A stretch of 64,000 nt of DNA from Bog-532 sp963732345 (GTDB lineage: Bacteria; Actinomycetota; Actinomycetes; Streptosporangiales; Streptosporangiaceae): the NCBI GenBank assembly GCA_963732345.1, contig CAVSZI010000009.1:321760-385759 (forward strand). The letters are read 5' to 3'. The notes beneath the pieces are model-generated. The model ran no database searches. It was not told the DNA's origin and saw only the letters and a program-made list of their open reading frames with translations. The stretch's first letter is position 1. Each line of letters starts with the position of its first letter. A program made the position numbers and the translations under genes. Shown here piece by piece: positions 59,791-64,000 of this stretch.

Positions 59791-61308
59791 ATGCCGGTCA
59801 TTTACGCGGTGCTCTTCATCGTCGCCGCGCTGGTCTACCTGGCCTACTTCGCCTGCGCGCTGCCGATCGCCGTGATAGCCGCCTTCGTCAGCTACGGCCT
59901 CGGGATGCCGGTCGCCTACCTCGTGGGCCTGGCCGAGGTTCTGCTCGTCCGGCCCGCCGGGCTGCCCAGCCCGGAGCGCCGGCTGAAACTCCCCGCGGAC
60001 GCCGACCCGGCCGTGCCACAGTATTTCTACGGCCCCGCCGTGGTCGACGCGGATCACGCCGTCCGGGTCGCCTACGGCAACTGCCGGAAGCTCTGGCAGC
60101 AAGGCGCGCGGGCCGTCCTGGCGGCGTTCAGCACGGACACGGTCCTGCTCACCTGCCCCCTGGGGATCGGGGGGGCCGTCGGAATGGCCGCCGGCACAGC
60201 GGTCGGGGCCGTCGTCACGGCCGGGTGCGCCATCGTTCATCTCCTCACGGTCGGCGTCTCGGCCGCGGCGGTGCGGGCGGCCGGAACGGTCCTGCGCGGG
60301 GCCGATTCGGCGGTGCTACGGGTCAAGAACATCCGGATGGTCTGCCCCGACTGCTACGAGCGGGTGCCGTACCCCGGGTACCAGTGCCCCGGCTGTAGGC
60401 GCCGTCACCTCGACGTCCGGCCAGGACGGTTCGGCATCGCCCGGCGCCGCTGCCGCTGCGGCACGCGGATGAACACCCTGTTGCTGTTCGGATCGTCGCG
60501 GATGAGCGCGTTCTGCCCGTATTGCGGGCATGCGCTGGAGCACCGGCCGGGCCAGGCGCCGGAGATCGTGCTGCCCTTCTTCGGCGCGGCCGGCGCGGGC
60601 AAGACGCGCCTGCTGTTCAGCATGGTCGTCCAGCTTCAGATGTGGAACGAGAGCGGGCAACTCGCCGCCGAGTTCGGCGACGCCGCCACCACCCGCGAAC
60701 TCAGCATGGCCGGCGCCATCCTGCGCTCCCAGGCGGCCACGACCAAGACCGCCGTTCAGCTTCCCCGGGCCTACATCATCCGCCTGACCCCGGCGCACGG
60801 AACCCGCATCCTGCTCATGTTCGACGCGGCGGGCGAACTTTTCTACAGCACCGAACGGACCCAGGAACTGCGCTACCTGAGCAAGGCGCGCACGTTCATC
60901 CTCGTCATCGACCCGCTGTCGGTGCCGGCCTTCTGGGACCGGCTGCCCCCCGGACGCCAGGCCGCGCTGGCCGAGATGCGCTCGAACGCCCCGTCACCCG
61001 ACCTGGCCTACCAGCAGGCGTACCAGGAGATCGAGGGGATGGGCGTGCACCTGCGGAAGGTGCGGCTCGCGGTCGTCTTCAGCCGGGCCGACCTGATCGA
61101 CGCCCCGGGCACCGATATCGCCGAGTGGGCGAGTGACGTCCTGGGCCTGGGCAACCTGGTCCGGTCGGCGCGGCTGAACTTCAGGGAGGCCCGGTTCTTC
61201 TTCACCGCCTCGGTCATGACGGGCGAGGCCATGCACGAATCCATTCCGGCGCTGATGAGCTGGGTGCTGGGCCGTCACAGCAGCACACTGACCGAGGAGG
61301 CATCGTGA
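59791..61308 (+). CDS. Membrane-anchored zinc-ribbon P-loop GTPase
   Basis: A 505-residue protein. N-terminal helices ('YAVLFIVAALVYLAYFACAL', 'IAAFVSYGLGMPVAYLVGLA') and a second hydrophobic block at 120-165 anchor it. Zinc ribbons follow: 'VCPDCYERVPYPGYQCPGC' near 185, 'CRCGTRM' near 222 and 'FCPYCGHALE' near 241. The G domain has P-loop 'FFGAAGAGKTRLLFSM' near 264, 'LLMFDAAGELFYSTERTQEL' (G3-like) near 344, and 'AVVFSRADLIDAPG' (G4) near 429. It differs strongly from the first GTPase, so the pair is not a recent duplication. Likely partner GTPase at the membrane. Confidence 0.82.
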   Translation: MPVIYAVLFIVAALVYLAYFACALPIAVIAAFVSYGLGMPVAYLVGLAEVLLVRPAGLPSPERRLKLPADADPAVPQYFYGPAVVDADHAVRVAYGNCRKLWQQGARAVLAAFSTDTVLLTCPLGIGGAVGMAAGTAVGAVVTAGCAIVHLLTVGVSAAAVRAAGTVLRGADSAVLRVKNIRMVCPDCYERVPYPGYQCPGCRRRHLDVRPGRFGIARRRCRCGTRMNTLLLFGSSRMSAFCPYCGHALEHRPGQAPEIVLPFFGAAGAGKTRLLFSMVVQLQMWNESGQLAAEFGDAATTRELSMAGAILRSQAATTKTAVQLPRAYIIRLTPAHGTRILLMFDAAGELFYSTERTQELRYLSKARTFILVIDPLSVPAFWDRLPPGRQAALAEMRSNAPSPDLAYQQAYQEIEGMGVHLRKVRLAVVFSRADLIDAPGTDIAEWASDVLGLGNLVRSARLNFREARFFFTASVMTGEAMHESIPALMSWVLGRHSSTLTEEAS

Positions 61309-61412
61309 CCGATCCGGTCGAGGAGGAGTCCTACCGGTCGCAACGGCGCTTCATCTTCGCCGCGACGCTGGCCGTAATCGTCGCGCTGATCGTCACTGGT
61401 CTCGTGCTCTGA
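61305..61412 (+). CDS. 35-residue membrane peptide at the end of the GTPase operon
   Basis: GTG 61305 overlaps the GTPase stop by three bases (GTGA), the same coupling used earlier in the operon. The peptide has an acidic/basic N-terminus 'TDPVEEESYRSQRRF' and one hydrophobic helix 'IFAATLAVIVALIVTGLVL' to the end. It is too short for routine gene calling. The position argues for co-expression; a role as regulator or small toxin-like membrane component of the system is speculation. 61413-61603 contain no further gene. Confidence 0.6.
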   Translation: MTDPVEEESYRSQRRFIFAATLAVIVALIVTGLVL

Positions 61413-61603
61413 CCCGGTCCGGACGGGCGGTCAGCCGGACGGGGTGGCCTGGATCATCGGCTGGTCCCCGGGGTTAACCGCGATTCACTTTTTGGGCGCT
61501 ACCTCCGGCGCGGACCAGCACGAGGGCGCGGAGGCGGTAACGTGAGCCGCTGATCGGCCCGGCCAGCAGGGCCGGCCTCTACATCGTCAGGAAGGGATCG
61601 GCG

Positions 61604-62065
61604 GTGTCTCAGCCACCCGGCTGGCCTTCTCCCGTGGTGCTCGCCTCCGCGTCGCCGCGGCGGCTCGAGCTGCTCCGCGGCATCGGCGTCGACCCGGACG
61701 TGCGCCCGGCGGACATCGACGAGACCCCGCGGCCCGGGGAGAGCCCGGCTGTCTACGTGGAGCGGCTCGCCGCGGCCAAGGCGGCCGCCGTGGCCGGAGA
61801 CGGCGAAGTCGTCGTCGCCGCGGATACGACGGTGAGCATCGACGGCCAAGCCGCGCTGTCCGGCACGCTGTCAGTCGCCGGGCGCGTCGCAGCCCGCACG
61901 CTGTCAGTCGTCGGCTCCGTCGCGGCGCAGGCCTTCTTCCGCGTACTCGGCGAGCAGGTCGCTCACGGACAGACGGCGCCGCGCCGTACGGTACGAGGTG
62001 GCGATGATCGACGACGTGGCAGCCATGGCCCTGGGACTTGTGGCGCGGAAGGCGTTCGCCTGTGA
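61604..62065 (+). pseudogene. maf: maf (nucleotide pyrophosphatase) with degenerate 3' half
   Basis: GTG 61604 ('aggaaggga' upstream) opens a normal Maf protein: 'VVLASASPRRLELLRGIGVD', 'DIDETPRPGESPAVYVERLA' and 'EVVVAADTTVSIDGQ', the dNTP/NTP pyrophosphatase active-site segments. After about 80 residues the homology ends; the rest ('GTLSVAGRVAARTLSVVGSV') is unrelated and repetitive. The usual C-terminal 110 residues are missing, so it should be inactive. 62066-62228 contain no supported gene. Confidence 0.7.
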
Positions 62066-62228
62066 GCGACCGTTGCCAGTTGACCGGGGATAGGGCCATT
62101 TGACTCTGGCCGGGCCGCGTTGGGCGGTTGATTCTCAGCACACGGTCGGCCAGCCCACCACCTGCGGATGAGCCGGTCGCCGGAACGCGACGAGGCGGTC
62201 CGGTACCCCTGATGCGGGGGAGGCTGTT

Positions 62229-63905
62229 ATGCAGTTCAGTACCGGTGACGGAACGACGGCGCCGGGAGGGCCTCGCGGCGCGGAGATCTTCGGGCACCCG
62301 CTGCTCAACAAGGACGCGGCCTTCACCGCGCGGGAGCGGGACGAGCTCGGGCTGCGCGGCCTGCTGCCCTGGCGGGTGGCGACGATGGACGAGCAGGTCG
62401 AACTGGAACTGGAGCACCTGCGCGGCAAGCCCAGCGACATGGAAAAGTACATCGGGCTGATGGCGCTGCAGGACCGGAACGAAACCCTGTTCTACCGGCT
62501 CCTGAGCGACCACCTGGAAGAAATGGCCCCGATCGTGTACACGCCGACGGTCGGCGAGGCCTGCCAGCGATTCAGCCACATCCTGCGGCGGCCGCGCGGC
62601 CTGTGGATCACACCCGAGGACATCGCCCGGATACCGGACATGCTGCGCCAGGCCGACCGCCCGCACGTGTCCCTGATCGTGGTGACCGACGGCGAGCGCA
62701 TTCTCGGGCTCGGCGATCAGGGCGCCGGCGGGATGGGCATCCCGATCGGGAAGCTCTCGCTCTACACGGCGGGCGCCGGGATCGATCCGGCGCGGACCCT
62801 GCCGATCTGCCTGGACTGCGGCACGGACAACGACGAGCTGCTGGGTGATCCGCTCTACCTGGGCTACCCCAAGCGACGGTTGCGGGGCCCCGACTACTAC
62901 GCGTTCATCGAAAGCGTCGTCAGCGCCGTCCGCGGCACCTTTCCCGGGGCCGTGCTCCAATGGGAGGACTTCAAGCAGCACAACGCGATCCGGCTGCTGG
63001 ACGCATACCGGCACACGCTGCCCAGCTTCAACGACGACATCCAGGGAACCGCGGTGGTGGTGCTGGCCGGGATCCTCGCCGCGATGCGTTCGCTGGGCCG
63101 GAACCTGCGCGACCAGCGGCTGGTACTGGCCGGGGCCGGGGCCGCGGGAATCGGGGTCGCCCGGCTCGTCGGCCAGGCCATGCGCGCCGACGGGGCGCCG
63201 CCCGAGGACGTGCGCACGCGCATCGTGATGACGGACTCACGCGGGCTGGTCTTCGAAGACCGCAACCACCTGGACGTGGACAAGCAGTGGTTCGCGCTGC
63301 CAGTGGACGCCCTGGCCCGGTACGGCTTCACCTCCGCCCCGGGCTATGACCTGGAGACCGTGATACGCCAGGTCGCGCCGACCATTCTGATCGGCACCAC
63401 GGCCACGGCCGGGGCCTTCAGCGAGATCGCGATCCGCGAGATGGCGGCGCGTACGCCGGTACCCATCGTCTTCCCGCTGTCCAACCCGACCAGTCACACC
63501 GAGGCCGTTCCCATGGACATCCTGGCCTGGAGCGACGGCCGCGCGCTGGTCGCCACCGGCAGCCCGTTCGCTCCCGTCGAGGCCGCCGGCCGTACCCGGG
63601 TAATCGCACAGGCCAACAACCTGTACACGTTCCCCGGCATCGGCCTGGGCACGATCGCCGCGCGGGCCCGCTCGGTCACCGACCCGATGCTGCTGGCCGC
63701 CGCCACCACCCTGGCTGGCCTGGTGCCCGGATCCCGGCTCGACGAGGGAGCCCTGTACCCGCCGCTGGCCGGGCTCCGGCAGATCTCCCGCGCGATCGCG
63801 ATCGCGGTCGCCCGGGAGGCTCAGCAGGCCGGCCTGGCGCGCATGGATCCGGGGCTGGACGCCGAGGAGGCGGTGGACGCCGCCGTGTGGACGCCGCAGT
63901 ATTAG
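62229..63905 (+). CDS. NAD-dependent malic enzyme
   Basis: A 558-residue malic enzyme (oxidative decarboxylation of L-malate to pyruvate). It has the long-type architecture: 'EEMAPIVYTPTVGEACQRFS' with the catalytic Tyr near 104, 'GMGIPIGKLSLYTAGAGIDP' with the Lys near 174, metal ligands in 'VLQWEDF' and 'PSFNDDIQGTAVVVLAG' near 268, 'LVLAGAGAAGIGVARLV' (NAD fold) near 300 and 'PIVFPLSNPTSHTEA'. The 'PDMLRQADRPHVSLIVVTDG' segment and overall length are typical of NAD-type enzymes; cofactor use is inferred. ATG 62229. Stands alone. Confidence 0.93.
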   Translation: MQFSTGDGTTAPGGPRGAEIFGHPLLNKDAAFTARERDELGLRGLLPWRVATMDEQVELELEHLRGKPSDMEKYIGLMALQDRNETLFYRLLSDHLEEMAPIVYTPTVGEACQRFSHILRRPRGLWITPEDIARIPDMLRQADRPHVSLIVVTDGERILGLGDQGAGGMGIPIGKLSLYTAGAGIDPARTLPICLDCGTDNDELLGDPLYLGYPKRRLRGPDYYAFIESVVSAVRGTFPGAVLQWEDFKQHNAIRLLDAYRHTLPSFNDDIQGTAVVVLAGILAAMRSLGRNLRDQRLVLAGAGAAGIGVARLVGQAMRADGAPPEDVRTRIVMTDSRGLVFEDRNHLDVDKQWFALPVDALARYGFTSAPGYDLETVIRQVAPTILIGTTATAGAFSEIAIREMAARTPVPIVFPLSNPTSHTEAVPMDILAWSDGRALVATGSPFAPVEAAGRTRVIAQANNLYTFPGIGLGTIAARARSVTDPMLLAAATTLAGLVPGSRLDEGALYPPLAGLRQISRAIAIAVAREAQQAGLARMDPGLDAEEAVDAAVWTPQY

Positions 63906-64000
63906 CCCCGTACCAGCCCGGCACTGGGGGCAGGCCGTGGGCGAGGACGTTGAGCAGGTCCTCCGGGACGTCGGCGGCCACCTGGCTGCCGGTCCAGTCG
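63676..64000 (-). CDS. Possible gene entering from the right edge (partial)
   Basis: Between the malic enzyme stop and the window end, one minus-strand frame reads protein-like ('QVAADVPEDLLNVLAHGLPP', 'VPGWYG') without a stop until 63676, well inside the malic enzyme's antisense. The last 95 bp look coding, but the true stop and family cannot be determined from the fragment. Confidence 0.3.
   Translation of the reverse strand, partial: DWTGSQVAADVPEDLLNVLAHGLPPVPGWYGANTAASTRRRPPPPRRPAPDPCAPGRPAEPPGRPRSRSRGRSAGARPAAGTGLPRRAGIRAPGQPGWWRRPAASGR

Noticed and set aside
61850..62070. A 40-residue minus-strand peptide and a plus-strand C-terminal frame in the degenerate maf region
   Set aside because: Both look partly protein-like, but neither has a ribosome site or recognisable family, and they overlap each other in decayed DNA.

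Overview
The window is 64 kb of very high G+C DNA from an actinobacterium. Support comes from a WhiB protein, an ECF42-type sigma factor with its DGPF/YCII partner, a GAF-ANTAR protein, a dodecin, a DUF6131-type micro-membrane protein, frequent GTG starts and a MerR-DICT regulator. A Streptosporangiales-like soil or plant organism fits best, but that placement is inference. No rRNA, tRNA, CRISPR array or origin was recognised.

Layout. 1-3.1 kb: a cNMP-binding histidine kinase coupled to a receiver/glutaredoxin-like/thioredoxin-reductase-like fusion. 3.2-9.1 kb: small housekeeping genes, a class F sortase (frameshifted) facing its probable substrate, a serine hydrolase and two tandem repeat arrays. 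9.1-15 kb: an accessory patch with a broken TspO gene, a WXG100-like protein, a Phd-type antitoxin divergent from a TnpB gene, two ISKra4-type transposase remnants and a lipoprotein. 15-28.5 kb: kinase-like ATPase, amidohydrolase, second serine hydrolase, sigma factor pair, DEAD-box helicase, Nudix, a deleted sedolisin, GAF-ANTAR, flavoprotein, an orphan EndoU toxin with its putative immunity gene, and an AlkD-like glycosylase. 28.5-39 kb: a graveyard of internally deleted genes (acyl-CoA synthetase, SDR, MetE-like, phosphoesterase, haloperoxidase, IolC) between intact ones (CAP protein, cold-shock protein, Gfo/Idh oxidoreductase, photolyase, phosphoesterase, LacI regulator). 39-51 kb: a two-component system, dodecin, a secreted sedolisin-like protease, YihY, a ROK regulator, and a MerR-DICT/WhiB divergent pair.

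51.2-61.4 kb is the most unusual block: a tightly coupled seven-gene operon of GrpE, a lidless Hsp70, a helical/fibronectin-III scaffold, a zinc-ribbon GTPase, a GAP1-like protein, a membrane-anchored zinc-ribbon GTPase and a 35-residue membrane peptide. It resembles the GTPase/GAP1 class of NTP-dependent conflict systems predicted by comparative genomics, here built together with a dedicated chaperone pair. A degenerate maf gene and an NAD-malic enzyme follow.

Two kinds of lesion recur. Single-base frameshifts at G/C-rich runs hit five otherwise intact genes (sortase, tnpB, helicase, secreted protease, ROK), so sequencing error is a live alternative. Clean internal deletions join the two ends of many genes, and one can be read directly against an intact paralogue, with 4-bp microhomology at the join.
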